This document shows, in pieces, positions 1-8,835 of a DNA stretch of 64,000 bases. Each line of letters begins with the position of its first letter. Position 1 is the first letter of the stretch. The stretch lies in the NCBI GenBank assembly GCA_023454175.1, contig JAEXRW010000010.1:124001-188000 (forward strand), in the 5' to 3' direction. The stretch comes from Bacillota bacterium (GTDB lineage Bacteria > Bacillota > Clostridia > Christensenellales > JAEXRW01). The notes below the pieces were generated by a model that had not been told where the DNA came from, did not search any database, and saw only the letters and a program-made list of their open reading frames with translations. The position numbers and the translations under genes are program-made.

Positions 1-2
1 TA

Positions 3-3000
3 TCATCTGGCTTTGATCGAGCCGGGTTTTCTGAAGAATTAGCCAATAAGATCATTGACAAATATCAAGAGAAAAAAAGTAATAAATCATTTCTTTGTAT
101 AAACTGTTCTAATTCAGACTTACCCTCAAGCATACTTGTAAAAACCATTGCAGCTCTAAGGCTTGTAAATAACCGTAGTTATAATGAAAATAATATGGCA
201 ATCGTGAACTTACCAAAGAACTTTATGGATGATATGAGAAGGGCACTTAATATTATTGGTGAAAGTGCTGAAAATCGTAAGATATGGTCCAACGCATCAA
301 GTTTATATCTATATTTTGATGAACCAGAAAATTTTGAACTATTAATTATTTCGGGTGAAACGACTTCTGATTGCGATTTAATTAACCTCGAATATTCCCT
401 AGGGCACGGTGGTAGTTATAATCCTATTTGGTCAAAAACAAGTATCGATAAAAAGATCCAACAAGGCAATCATACGACTCTTCCTTATGAAGTTCTTTTA
501 CCTGCAAATCAATGGTATCCTCTTTCATTATTTGAATATACAACGTATAAAGTTCTGAATAAAGATATATATTCAGACTATTTTGGCTCAAAAATTGTGG
601 ATACACACGTTAGGTTAGGCTCAAAATTACATATAAAAAACTTTTATCAAGCTGAAATGTTATTTGAATGTAATTACTATACAGATAGATTTGCTTATCG
701 TTTGGCAAAAAAAATCAACGAATTTTCATCGAATACGAATAGTAAAATATTGCTCGTTGGTTATGGTGAATATTCTCAAATGCTAATTAGCAAAATTCAA
801 TACCTAATAAAAGATGAGGCATCTGAGAATTATTTAATTGCAGAAGATGTTGACCGCACGAACTTCAAATATATGAGTTCAGTCATTAATGAAATAGAAA
901 ATCACCCAGATATTATATATGAGATTGCTATTATAGTACCTATAGCATCAACCTTAAGAACAAACATAAAGATTGACAGTTTTATTCATAAAGAGCTGGC
1001 ACAGGTTTCCAAACAGATTCGCATAATATTTAATACTGCGGTTATAGTTGTAAGGGATAATTTAGGCAATGAAAGATCTGATTTAGAAAAAACACGATTT
1101 GGATGGAAAGAAATAGATTACAAGGAGAAAATAATAGCCATTGATACATACAAAATTCATTTTTCCATATTTCTTAAAGGCAACTGGAGAGACCCCTTTT
1201 GCTGTGACGATTGCTTCCCTAAAATTGATTTTCAAAAAGAAAAAATGTTACTTGAAACAAACAAAGATAGTATAGTTCCATTTGCTATTCACTCTTTACC
1301 GGCAAGTGTTATCCCCAGAGATAAGTTTGAGAATTCTATGGTTATAGCAAAACGTAGTCTTATAGATTGTATAAAATATAATCATATTGAACGAAATAAT
1401 AATCATTTTCTCTATTATTACGATACCTGGAAGTTTTTTAATATTGAAAGTGATTTATGTAAAAGCTCCGCTTATAATATTGATGTCTGGATGAATAATA
1501 TTAAAGAAATCATCGAGAATAGTAATAAAGAAAAGAAAATAATATTCAATTTCATTATTTCACCTGTTCACGAATCTAATATGGGTTTGATAAATCGTGT
1601 AAACAGAGTAATATTTAAAGATTCTGCATATGTTATACGCTTTCAATTTGACGCAGAATATGAAATAAACTTTAAGATCAAATATTCACATATTTTCAAC
1701 ATGCTAAAAAATACACCTTATAAAAATAACGTAAAACTTAATTTTTATTATGTCGATGATGTCATTATTTCAGGTAATACATTAAATAAAGCCGTATATA
1801 TTATTTCTAAGTATTTTAAAAATTATAATATTCAATTCAGTATAGCGGGAGCTATTATTCTTATTGAAACAATAGGTAGCAATTTTGAAAGTGATGAAAT
1901 AACAAGACATACAATAATTTATTCATATATAAAACTTGCAATCCCAATGGTTAGAGATCCTTATAATCATTGCTATCTATGTACTGTACAAAACGAACAA
2001 AACGATCTATTTCAAAAATCTCTTTCATATTTTCTTCAGAAATATTTTGAAAGCAAATACATTAAACAGAAACTCGTATACTATACGGATAAAGAATTTG
2101 CGACGAACAACCCAAATATAAGAACTAAATTTATTCTTGAGAATCTAATTTATTTTAATCTTAATTATAAATATGATAATGAAACAATAGATTCGATAAA
2201 TCTTCAAAAAATTATTAGAAATAATTTGAAGATCAATGAGGGAGGTATTTATGAAACACTTACCGGAGAAGAACTAACTATAGAATATAAAATAAACTTT
2301 ATCAAAATACTATCTTCTCCATTTATAGCTTATTTTAGAGAAGTTAGAGAAGTAACATTTTCGTTATTATTATTTGAAATAGAAAAACTATTAACTGAAT
2401 TCCATGATTTAACCAATATCAATTATAATTATTTTCTTGTTTTAATGAAATCTTTATCAAATCTAAATAGCAATTATATTATCAGAAAAGAAAATATAAT
2501 AAAAATATGGGACTATATCTCACATTTTGATTTAAAAGATGATAATGATTTCCATATAAGATATTCGGCATTTATTAAAAGTATTTTATATAAGGATGAA
2601 ATAAAAAGTATACTATTTGAAAAAAGTTTAATTACTGGCCAAGATATAACTGAACAAGAGAATAACAAAAAATTAAATATGCTTGACGTCTTGACTCATA
2701 AAAATAAATATAACACTGAACTCAGTAAGCAGATAACTCTTTTTTATAATATATGTTTTATTGAAAATGGAGGCATTATATACAAATATTTAAAAAATAT
2801 ATATCAAGATCTAATTTCAAACTATACTATAGAATTTTGTTCATCAAATTGTAAATGCAGAAATAATTGCAATTGCGTAGAACAAATTTCGAAAATTCAA
2901 TCTAATATAAATAATGAGATTATACAAAGTATAGAGGTAATTATAGGAGGATACTATTATAACAATCTGAAGTCATTTTTGGATGTTGATAAAATTAAGG

Positions 3001-3572
3001 ATTATAGTGCCTATATATATAACATTTTGAAGTTTGCTTTATATGTTAACTCTACATTCTGTGAAGGATATACTAATAAGTTAGAATCTAAGAATTTTGC
3101 AGTAGATTATTTGGCTGATAATATAAAGAATCTAATCAAGGGTATAGTTAACTCGGATTGTAACATTTTACTTATTAAAACTATATACCAAAATCAAAAT
3201 GAAATTATTGAAGCTGGATTATATAGAACTTCGAACTTTGAGGATATATGTAATGACCTTAGTTTAACAATAGCCAAGTATCTTGAAGGATATTTAATAA
3301 CACCAGAAATCGCCAATGATATTTTCACTGGTGTTATATATGATATTAAAAAGGCAAAGGGATTAAGAATTGTTGTTCAATTTCAGACGAAAATTGATAA
3401 TATTTCTTGGTTAAGAATTTTAAGAACTCTTGCGTTTTTCAGAGAGGAACTTATATTTTTTATTGAGGAGTTTTATAAAACTACTGATAGAATATCAAAT
3501 CAGAATTTAGGAATTAAAGATAATGGTCAAATTGAAAAATTAAAAAAAGAAAGCGAAAACTTTTCAAAGTAA
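3..3572 (+). CDS. Large protein with phosphoribosyltransferase-like motif, 5' end cut by window
   Basis: The frame has no stop back to base 3, so the ATG at 195 is probably internal and the gene starts left of the window. At least 1189 codons are present. Near residue 583 of the visible frame there is a PRPP-loop-like motif, hydrophobic residues then VDDVIISGNTL, as in phosphoribosyltransferases. A second glycine-rich beta-strand/loop (LLVGYGEYSQ) lies near residue 246. Cysteine clusters CCDDC (about 398), CYLC (about 656) and CSSNCKCRNNCNC (about 945) could bind metal. The rest is long, helical-looking and unrecognised. PRTase-like domains occur in some bacterial conflict systems, and the downstream neighbours (ImmA-like peptidase, two-TM protein) fit that, but the function is inferred. 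Confidence 0.7.
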   Translation, partial: SSGFDRAGFSEELANKIIDKYQEKKSNKSFLCINCSNSDLPSSILVKTIAALRLVNNRSYNENNMAIVNLPKNFMDDMRRALNIIGESAENRKIWSNASSLYLYFDEPENFELLIISGETTSDCDLINLEYSLGHGGSYNPIWSKTSIDKKIQQGNHTTLPYEVLLPANQWYPLSLFEYTTYKVLNKDIYSDYFGSKIVDTHVRLGSKLHIKNFYQAEMLFECNYYTDRFAYRLAKKINEFSSNTNSKILLVGYGEYSQMLISKIQYLIKDEASENYLIAEDVDRTNFKYMSSVINEIENHPDIIYEIAIIVPIASTLRTNIKIDSFIHKELAQVSKQIRIIFNTAVIVVRDNLGNERSDLEKTRFGWKEIDYKEKIIAIDTYKIHFSIFLKGNWRDPFCCDDCFPKIDFQKEKMLLETNKDSIVPFAIHSLPASVIPRDKFENSMVIAKRSLIDCIKYNHIERNNNHFLYYYDTWKFFNIESDLCKSSAYNIDVWMNNIKEIIENSNKEKKIIFNFIISPVHESNMGLINRVNRVIFKDSAYVIRFQFDAEYEINFKIKYSHIFNMLKNTPYKNNVKLNFYYVDDVIISGNTLNKAVYIISKYFKNYNIQFSIAGAIILIETIGSNFESDEITRHTIIYSYIKLAIPMVRDPYNHCYLCTVQNEQNDLFQKSLSYFLQKYFESKYIKQKLVYYTDKEFATNNPNIRTKFILENLIYFNLNYKYDNETIDSINLQKIIRNNLKINEGGIYETLTGEELTIEYKINFIKILSSPFIAYFREVREVTFSLLLFEIEKLLTEFHDLTNINYNYFLVLMKSLSNLNSNYIIRKENIIKIWDYISHFDLKDDNDFHIRYSAFIKSILYKDEIKSILFEKSLITGQDITEQENNKKLNMLDVLTHKNKYNTELSKQITLFYNICFIENGGIIYKYLKNIYQDLISNYTIEFCSSNCKCRNNCNCVEQISKIQSNINNEIIQSIEVIIGGYYYNNLKSFLDVDKIKDYSAYIYNILKFALYVNSTFCEGYTNKLESKNFAVDYLADNIKNLIKGIVNSDCNILLIKTIYQNQNEIIEAGLYRTSNFEDICNDLSLTIAKYLEGYLITPEIANDIFTGVIYDIKKAKGLRIVVQFQTKIDNISWLRILRTLAFFREELIFFIEEFYKTTDRISNQNLGIKDNGQIEKLKKESENFSK

Positions 3573-3661
3573 TGCATATAATATAAGTGCGAAAATTAAA
3601 TATTGCCAAGCAATGGAAAAGATGGTACACTAAATTAAATTATAATGGGGTTGATTTACGG

Positions 3662-4261
3662 ATGTCAGAAAAATGTAGTGTTCAATTAAGTTCTGAGTGC
3701 CATGGAAAGCAAGATGAAGAGATTAAAAATGAAAAATCGTATAAAGAGCTTTGTTCCGAAATAGAAAGCATAATACTTGATAGAGTATATAAGAAATCCA
3801 TTGGTGACGAAAAACTCCCAGTAAATCCAATTAAACTAGCCAATTATTATAATGTTGATATATTTGAAGGAGACTTAGAACTTGAACCAGGTGTCAGTGG
3901 ATTTATGCTTATTAAGAAAAACGGAAAAGCAGCTGTAGCATTAAGTGAAGATTTAAGTTTTGCCGAAAAGAGATTAACACTAAGTCATGAACTTGGGCAT
4001 TTATTATATGAAAAAAATCATTCGCTTGAAAAGGATATAGCTGACATCTATTATTCTGATAGAAGTAAGGAACAAACAGATAAAGAGAAGGCTATGGATT
4101 ATTTTGCGAGACTGATTTTACTACCAAAAAATTATTTCGCTAAAAAGTATTATGAGTTTAAAAACGACAATGTTGACGTTATAAGTAAGCTTAATGATTT
4201 CTTTGTTGTACCTAAAGAAGTTATTTCAGAGCGTATTAACGAATTAGGTCTTCTGATTTAA
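3662..4261 (+). CDS. ImmA/IrrE-family metallopeptidase
   Basis: The product carries the zinc-peptidase motif HELGH near residue 108 (LSHELGHLLYEK), followed by a helix with conserved ARLILLP, the usual layout of ImmA/IrrE (COG2856) proteins. These cleave regulators such as phage-type repressors; the substrate here is unknown. I prefer the ATG at 3662 (199 aa). A GTG at 3587, 15 bases after the previous stop, would add 25 residues but has no visible Shine-Dalgarno site. The gene follows the PRTase-like gene closely and probably shares its transcript, so it may act as sensor or activator for that protein. That role is inferred. Confidence 0.8.
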   Translation: MSEKCSVQLSSECHGKQDEEIKNEKSYKELCSEIESIILDRVYKKSIGDEKLPVNPIKLANYYNVDIFEGDLELEPGVSGFMLIKKNGKAAVALSEDLSFAEKRLTLSHELGHLLYEKNHSLEKDIADIYYSDRSKEQTDKEKAMDYFARLILLPKNYFAKKYYEFKNDNVDVISKLNDFFVVPKEVISERINELGLLI

Positions 4262-4295
4262 AATACTAATGAGAATTTGAGCGGGGCGAATATTT

Positions 4296-4757
4296 GTGGA
4301 GGTTTTTGGTTCAAATATCCCATCGTCAATTATCCGTTCTTTTATGAGATGGGGGAATCTTAAAAGGTTAACAAGCGACTTTTCTGAAGAGGCGGAAAAT
4401 CTTCAAGAGAAATTTGATAAAGATGAAGAACAAATTAAACAATTAGGCAGTATTGTCAAAGAACTGATTAGTCAACAGGCAAACGATAGAAAATTGAGAG
4501 TTGGCTACGCATACTCTCTTTTAATTTTTCTTTTTTTATCTGTGGTTTTTCTTTGTACATTAATTATATTAAGTGGCTTGAAAATTATTCAAGTGGATCA
4601 AGTGTTATTTGATATAGTTGCTACAGGCGTTATAGTTCAAATATTCCCGATTATTACAATAGTAGTTAAGAATATTTTTGGAGATTCCTATAGAAAAGTC
4701 CTGCCCGATACAATTAAAGCATACCTAGACAGTTTAAACCATAACGATAAGAAGTAA
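4296..4757 (+). CDS. Small two-transmembrane protein with N-terminal coiled coil
   Basis: A 153-residue product starting at GTG. Residues about 20-65 are charged and helical (heptad-like E/K/L pattern), followed by two hydrophobic helices at about 70-95 and 105-128 and a short charged tail. It sits 34 bases after the metallopeptidase gene on the same strand, so the three genes probably form one operon. Small two-TM proteins are common membrane-acting effectors in nucleotide-signal defence systems (for example SLATT-type), but I see no signature that proves membership. No enzymatic motif is visible. Confidence 0.6.
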   Translation: MEVFGSNIPSSIIRSFMRWGNLKRLTSDFSEEAENLQEKFDKDEEQIKQLGSIVKELISQQANDRKLRVGYAYSLLIFLFLSVVFLCTLIILSGLKIIQVDQVLFDIVATGVIVQIFPIITIVVKNIFGDSYRKVLPDTIKAYLDSLNHNDKK

Positions 4758-4786
4758 TTTGTCGATAATCATTTGTTCTAAAAAAA

Positions 4787-4909
4787 GTGTTAATTCCAAT
4801 TTACATAGGTAGGCAACGTCAACGTCTTTTTACAGAAGGTAAGGATTATAGACATGCATTGGAATTCGCTTTACATTGTAAAAAATATGAATCTGACAAA
4901 CCCCGATAA
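4787..4909 (+). other. Possible 40-codon gene remnant
   Basis: The gap 4758-5073 holds one short open frame from a GTG at 4787 to a TAA at 4907. It reads like protein (for example RQRLFTEGKDYRHALEFALH) but has no obvious ribosome site and matches nothing I recognise. It may be the tail of a decayed gene. Nothing else is visible in this gap. Confidence 0.2.
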
Positions 4910-5073
4910 GGTACTAATTGGAGAGACTTGTGAAGACTATTCTATTAAATAATTACTAGGATCTACTGGTTAACATATAAGGAAATACAATTGCCTCGAT
5001 ATATAGTAATATGATAAGAACAACCTTAAGCAACCAGGGGTAAACTGGGAGATCAAATGTTCCTTTATTATAT

Positions 5074-5982
5074 TCAAAATTCACTTTCATCATCTAAAGG
5101 CAATGCATTATCCTCATATAAATCATCTTCGTCGAAATATTCTAAAGAAGTATCCAAATAGTATTTCAAGAGAGATTCAAATATTTTATACGACTTTTCA
5201 GTAATGATATCAGCAATGTTTATTTGAACTAGTTCACCATATCTTGAATAGTAAAGTCCAAGTTTCTTTATCGCTTCCGGATCATTGTAATATTCGCAGC
5301 CTTCAATACCTCCTATCCTATATAGAAAATAATATATGATCATTTGCCTTAGATGCTTTGCTTCAAAGAATTTTTGTGTTGTCTTAACATCTAATAGCAT
5401 GTCATCAATAACCATGTCAATATCAGCTCCCCCCACTAACAGAGAACCTTCTCCAAAGCAAGGATTAATAACGACATGGTGATTAGCTACCCATAATTTA
5501 TTATGAAATATGTCTAGTAGATTTCGTATATCTTCAATATCATTTTGATTGATGTCACGATAATCATGACCCAATATCATGCATCGAAAATAATGCTCAA
5601 ATGGTGCCAACTTTAAAATTGAAACGATATCATCCTCTACAATGCTTCCAGTCTTTCTACAACTACTATAGACCTTCTTAGCATCTTGAATAATGGTATG
5701 ATATTCATCAAGTTCAATTAGCGCTTCTTTTCGGATTTTTGCCTCAGCCAAAAGATTCATTGGAGCGGCTTCTAATACCCATGAATTTCTTGTTGTCGTT
5801 TTATCTTTATTAGTCGACTCTATAAGAAACCTGGTAAGGTAATCAAATGCTGTTCCGACTATTGCAAAGTTTTTTGATTTCGGTTGCGCAATAATAGAAG
5901 GTTTTGAAATAGCGGGTTTATGATAATATATGTCAATCAATTTCGTTACATAACTATTCTCAGATAATCCCTTTGCACTCAT
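5074..5982 (-). CDS. PD-(D/E)XK nuclease-like protein
   Basis: A 302-residue product with a Shine-Dalgarno site (GAGGAG) ahead of the ATG. Around residues 185-203 it has GGADIDMVIDDMLLDVKTT, the Asp ... Asp-x-Lys pattern of the PD-(D/E)XK superfamily as in Cas4/RecB-like exonucleases, followed by a helix with conserved Gln (LRQMIIYYF), also typical. I see no Cys cluster for an iron-sulfur site. Acidic C-terminus (residues ~285-302). It faces the PRTase module convergently and may be an independent defence or maintenance gene of the island. Target unknown. Confidence 0.65.
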   Translation of the reverse strand: MSAKGLSENSYVTKLIDIYYHKPAISKPSIIAQPKSKNFAIVGTAFDYLTRFLIESTNKDKTTTRNSWVLEAAPMNLLAEAKIRKEALIELDEYHTIIQDAKKVYSSCRKTGSIVEDDIVSILKLAPFEHYFRCMILGHDYRDINQNDIEDIRNLLDIFHNKLWVANHHVVINPCFGEGSLLVGGADIDMVIDDMLLDVKTTQKFFEAKHLRQMIIYYFLYRIGGIEGCEYYNDPEAIKKLGLYYSRYGELVQINIADIITEKSYKIFESLLKYYLDTSLEYFDEDDLYEDNALPLDDESEF

Positions 5983-6075
5983 TTCGTGAACTCCTCTTTT
6001 GTATAATGATTTTTTACTATCAATTAAAATATTTATTTAGGTATCTCCTAATAAGTGCAAAATCTACTTTATGAT

Positions 6076-6447
6076 TCAACATGGTCCTAACTTGAACTCT
6101 GAGCATTTTAATTGATCATTAAACCACAAAATTGCAACACGACATGGTTTATTGAAAGAATAGTGCTGTAATCCTTCTTTTATATCATCAATATCTGATT
6201 CTGAAGTAATAATTACGCCGTTTTGCCCATCACAAAGGATTATAAATTCATCAAAGTTTTGTATATTCTTTTCGTTTGATATGTACTTGTTTAGTATCTG
6301 GCTTATATATTCTTGTTTTCTAACATTAATAATAAAACCATTGTTTGGGCCAACTCCGATAGCATCACCACTTTTTATATAATGATATTTCTTAGCTTTT
6401 TGCCCATGTTGAATCTCGGCAAGCTTCTTTATTTCGTCTATTGACAT
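6076..6447 (-). CDS. Hypothetical protein, probably missing its 5' end
   Basis: The convincing part begins at an ATG at 6447 (MSIDEIKKLAEIQ) and gives 123 residues; the frame stays open to 6612, but that extension is antisense to a recombinase gene. No ribosome site precedes the 6447 ATG. The head of this gene abuts the head of the recombinase remnant, so both appear truncated at one junction near 6410-6447. No domain recognised; mixed alpha/beta composition with a conserved-looking CDGQNGVIITSESDID segment. Confidence 0.4.
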   Translation of the reverse strand: MSIDEIKKLAEIQHGQKAKKYHYIKSGDAIGVGPNNGFIINVRKQEYISQILNKYISNEKNIQNFDEFIILCDGQNGVIITSESDIDDIKEGLQHYSFNKPCRVAILWFNDQLKCSEFKLGPC

Positions 6448-7444
6448 TGAAATCGACGAAAGCGCTGCCCATGTAGTTAAGACCATATTTGAGTTGTACG
6501 CAAAAGGAACAACAATGGCCGAAATCATCCGACATTTGAATGAGAAAAAGATAAAAACGTCTCGCGACAATGAATTTAACAAAAACAGCATTCGGAAGAT
6601 ACTCACCAACAAGCGCTATATTGGTATCTATATTTATAAAGATATTGAAATCAAAGATGGCATTCCCCGTATTATTTCTGATGAACTCTATAAAAAGGTA
6701 CAAATAATGATGAGTAAAAATAAAACAGCTCCAGCCCGATCCAAAGCAAAAGTCGAATATATTCTTACTACAAAGCTATTCTGTGGTTTCTGCGATAGCA
6801 TGATGGTAGGGGTTAGTGGGACAAGCAGAAATGGTAGTACCTACAACTATTATTCATGTAATATGAGCAGAAAAAAACAGTGCGAAAAAAGAACTGTATC
6901 AAAGGATTATCTTGAAGATTTAGTTGTGAAGGAAACAAAAAAGATACTTACAGATAAGAATATTGATAGGATCGCAAAAGAGGTGGTGGCATTATGTGAA
7001 AAAGAAAAGAACAATGAAAATGTAGGTAGATTAAGAAAGCTATTGAAAGAAAATGAAAAAGCTACTGATAATTTAATGAAAGCTTTAGAACAAGGCCAAA
7101 TTGCTGATATTGTTGCTGATCGTATTGCACAGAAAAAGGCTGAAAGGGAAGAATTGCAAAAGCAGATTATTCAGGAAGAGAACCAATATCCGGTGCTTAC
7201 CATTCCTCAGGTTAAATTCTTTATGGGGAGATTCAAAAGCGGCAATGTTAATGATATGAAATACCGCAAAGCTTTAGTCGATACTTTTATAAGAAAAATT
7301 ACTCTCTACGAAGATAAAATGACCATCCTGTACAATACACAAGATGGTCAATCTTCCGTTCCCCTTAATGAAGAGTGTTCTTATAAGGGAACAATGGTGG
7401 AGCATAGCGGATTCGAACCGCTGGCCTCTACGATGCGAACGTAG
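6413..7444 (+). pseudogene. Serine recombinase remnant lacking the resolvase domain
   Basis: From about 6446 the frame encodes the typical middle and C-terminal parts of a large serine recombinase. These are the end of the helix after the catalytic domain (AAHVVKTIFELYAKG), the Recombinase domain with NSIRKILTNKRYIG, a zinc ribbon (CGFC ... YSCNMSRKKQC), and a long coiled coil. An in-frame TGA lies at 6410 and the N-terminal ~150 residues with the catalytic serine are absent, so the protein cannot recombine DNA. The last codons, about from 7395, are read from the antisense strand of tRNA-Ala, so the original 3' end was replaced at the attachment site. The fragment marks the island boundary. 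Confidence 0.75.
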
Positions 7445-7470
7445 CGCTCTACCAGCTGAGCTAATACCCC
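7395..7470 (-). tRNA. tRNA-Ala (anticodon CGC)
   Basis: The minus strand folds into a full 76-nt cloverleaf: a 7-bp acceptor stem, D arm GCTC/GAGC, anticodon stem CTACG/CGTAG with loop TTCGCAT (anticodon CGC, reads GCG), T arm AGCGG-TTCGAAT-CCGCT, discriminator A and an encoded CCA. The G3:U70 wobble pair, the alanine identity element, is present. The tRNA is the insertion target of the AT-rich island on its 3' side. Confidence 0.95.
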
Positions 7471-7563
7471 GTATTCATTTGCCGACTGTAAAAAGCGGCA
7501 AACCATATTATATATCACTGCCAATACTTTTTCAATAGCGCAATTTTGGTGCAAACCAAAAAT

Positions 7564-8067
7564 TCATTCCGGCAGAAATGGTGCGAGCTTTTCCCGCCAG
7601 GCATTCAAAGCATCATCAAACGTGACCAATCCCGGCCTTGGGATGGGGCTGGTGGAAGGAAGCTGCAAAAGCGTTATCCCATCGATCCTGCCAATATGGC
7701 GCAGGAAAAGCCGGTAGGCAGTTGAACCATTCAGCGCTATGGCTTTTATCAGCGGGCATTGATGCAGTAAAGCGGGGATATCGTTTGCTTCCACGTCGCG
7801 GATAGCGCTATCCAAGCTGCCCTCACGACTGCAGGTGTGCACGATATCCCACAAAGCGATACCATGGCGCAGGAGCATGGCCTTTTTGTCTTCATACAAA
7901 GCCGGGCATGGTTCGCCGAGCAGCGCTGCCATCACAGGCCAGAAACGGTTCCGCGGATGACCGTAATTTTCGCCGCGGGTGATCGATTCTACACTGGGAC
8001 AGGAGCCCAGGATAAGCAGCCTGCAGGACTCGTGGAATATGGGCTGAAAAGATCGAACCACATTCAA
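7564..8067 (-). CDS. Hypoxanthine/deoxyinosine-DNA glycosylase (UDG superfamily, family 6)
   Basis: A 167-residue product with the UDG-fold motif near the N-terminus, LGSCPSVES followed by YGHPRNRFW, and a C-terminal LPSTSP motif. These are the hallmarks of the DNA-deoxyinosine glycosylase branch. It would remove hypoxanthine arising from adenine deamination, starting base-excision repair in the cytoplasm. The start is a TTG with GAGG six bases upstream. It is the first chromosomal gene after the tRNA and appears monocistronic. Confidence 0.8.
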   Translation of the reverse strand: MNVVRSFQPIFHESCRLLILGSCPSVESITRGENYGHPRNRFWPVMAALLGEPCPALYEDKKAMLLRHGIALWDIVHTCSREGSLDSAIRDVEANDIPALLHQCPLIKAIALNGSTAYRLFLRHIGRIDGITLLQLPSTSPIPRPGLVTFDDALNAWREKLAPFLPE

Positions 8068-8174
8068 AATTCAAATTCGCCTCAACTTCTATTTTAACCT
8101 GCAAACCGGAATAATGCCATGCTGGAGGAGGCAGAATATTTTAGAGAAATCAATAGAAATACGGAGGGAAAAAA

Positions 8175-8336
8175 ATGAGCAGTCAGGAAATCAAATGCGG
8201 TGTACAAAGCTGCAAATTCAACGACAGGCACAATATGTGCACGTTAAAAGCCATCCAGGTTTCGCCCAGTCCAGACGGATCAGACGGCACGCCGGACGGG
8301 GAAAGCTTCTGCGGCAGCTACGATAACAAAAGATAA
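8175..8336 (+). CDS. DUF1540-type small Cys-rich protein
   Basis: A 53-residue product starting at ATG after a GGAGGG ribosome site. It contains one DUF1540-type motif: two cysteines five residues apart (CGVQSC), an Asn/Asp-rich turn, MCTLKAIQV, and a final FCGSY. The spaced Cys pattern suggests metal binding, but the family has no established function. It lies 27 bases before a two-domain paralogue and is probably cotranscribed with it. Confidence 0.8.
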   Translation: MSSQEIKCGVQSCKFNDRHNMCTLKAIQVSPSPDGSDGTPDGESFCGSYDNKR

Positions 8337-8363
8337 TATCCCGAATGAGGAGCGCGTGTAAAA

Positions 8364-8729
8364 ATGGCACATGAGATCGAATGCGAAGCTAGGGAATGCC
8401 TGCATAACGGCGAGGGAAAATGCGACGCACACGGGATCCAGGTGCGCGGCGGGGCCACATACAACAGCAGCAAGACTTACTGCAATACCTTTACAGATAA
8501 CCCAAAAGGATTTGTGATAGAGAAAAAGGACAATGTTCGGGATGCGCCCAGGTCCCCGGGCGGGGACTTTGACGTGGAGGCTGCCGCTGAACTGGCCCAG
8601 ACTACGCCTGATCCCATCACCTGTACGGCGGTCAAATGCAGGCATAACAGAGATTATATCTGCTCGGCTGACAGCGTGAGCATGAAAAAAGGCGGCAAGG
8701 GCGTGGTATGCGATACCTTTGACGCCTGA
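8364..8729 (+). CDS. Tandem DUF1540 protein
   Basis: 121 residues with two DUF1540 motifs. The first is at residues 5-45 (CEARECLHNGEGKCDAHGI ... YCNTF). The second is at about 84-120 (CTAVKCRHNRDYICSADSV ... VCDTF). A Pro/Asp-rich linker joins them. Each repeat keeps four Cys, consistent with a small metal-binding fold. It pairs with the single-domain gene just upstream. A stem with a long loop (8754-8787) followed by a few Ts may end this transcript, facing the convergent PBP gene. Confidence 0.8.
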   Translation: MAHEIECEARECLHNGEGKCDAHGIQVRGGATYNSSKTYCNTFTDNPKGFVIEKKDNVRDAPRSPGGDFDVEAAAELAQTTPDPITCTAVKCRHNRDYICSADSVSMKKGGKGVVCDTFDA

Positions 8730-8835
8730 ATACCAAGGATGAGCGAAGCAGTGAATCCGCCTGTGGACAAATCTATGCCAGGGCGGATCTGTTTATTATA
8801 TAAATAGTAAAAACGTTTACCGCAGGCTGAAATAC

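Larger units (their letters stand above)
1..7394. mobile_element. Right end of an AT-rich integrated element next to tRNA-Ala
   Basis: From the left edge to the tRNA-Ala gene the sequence is strongly AT rich, while everything after the tRNA is GC rich. The segment holds a possible defence module, a nuclease-like gene and a serine recombinase remnant whose reading frame runs into the tRNA gene. That layout is typical of a genomic island inserted at a tRNA 3' end. The other end, and the expected duplication of the tRNA 3' end, lie outside the window, so the exact attachment core cannot be read here. Foreign origin is inferred from composition and content. Confidence 0.75.

Noticed and set aside
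6448..6612. N-terminal extension of the minus-strand hypothetical gene
   Set aside because: It is antisense to conserved recombinase sequence, so it is not part of the original gene.
7344..7538. 64-codon plus-strand frame across tRNA-Ala
   Set aside because: It reads antisense through the tRNA gene and is an artefact.
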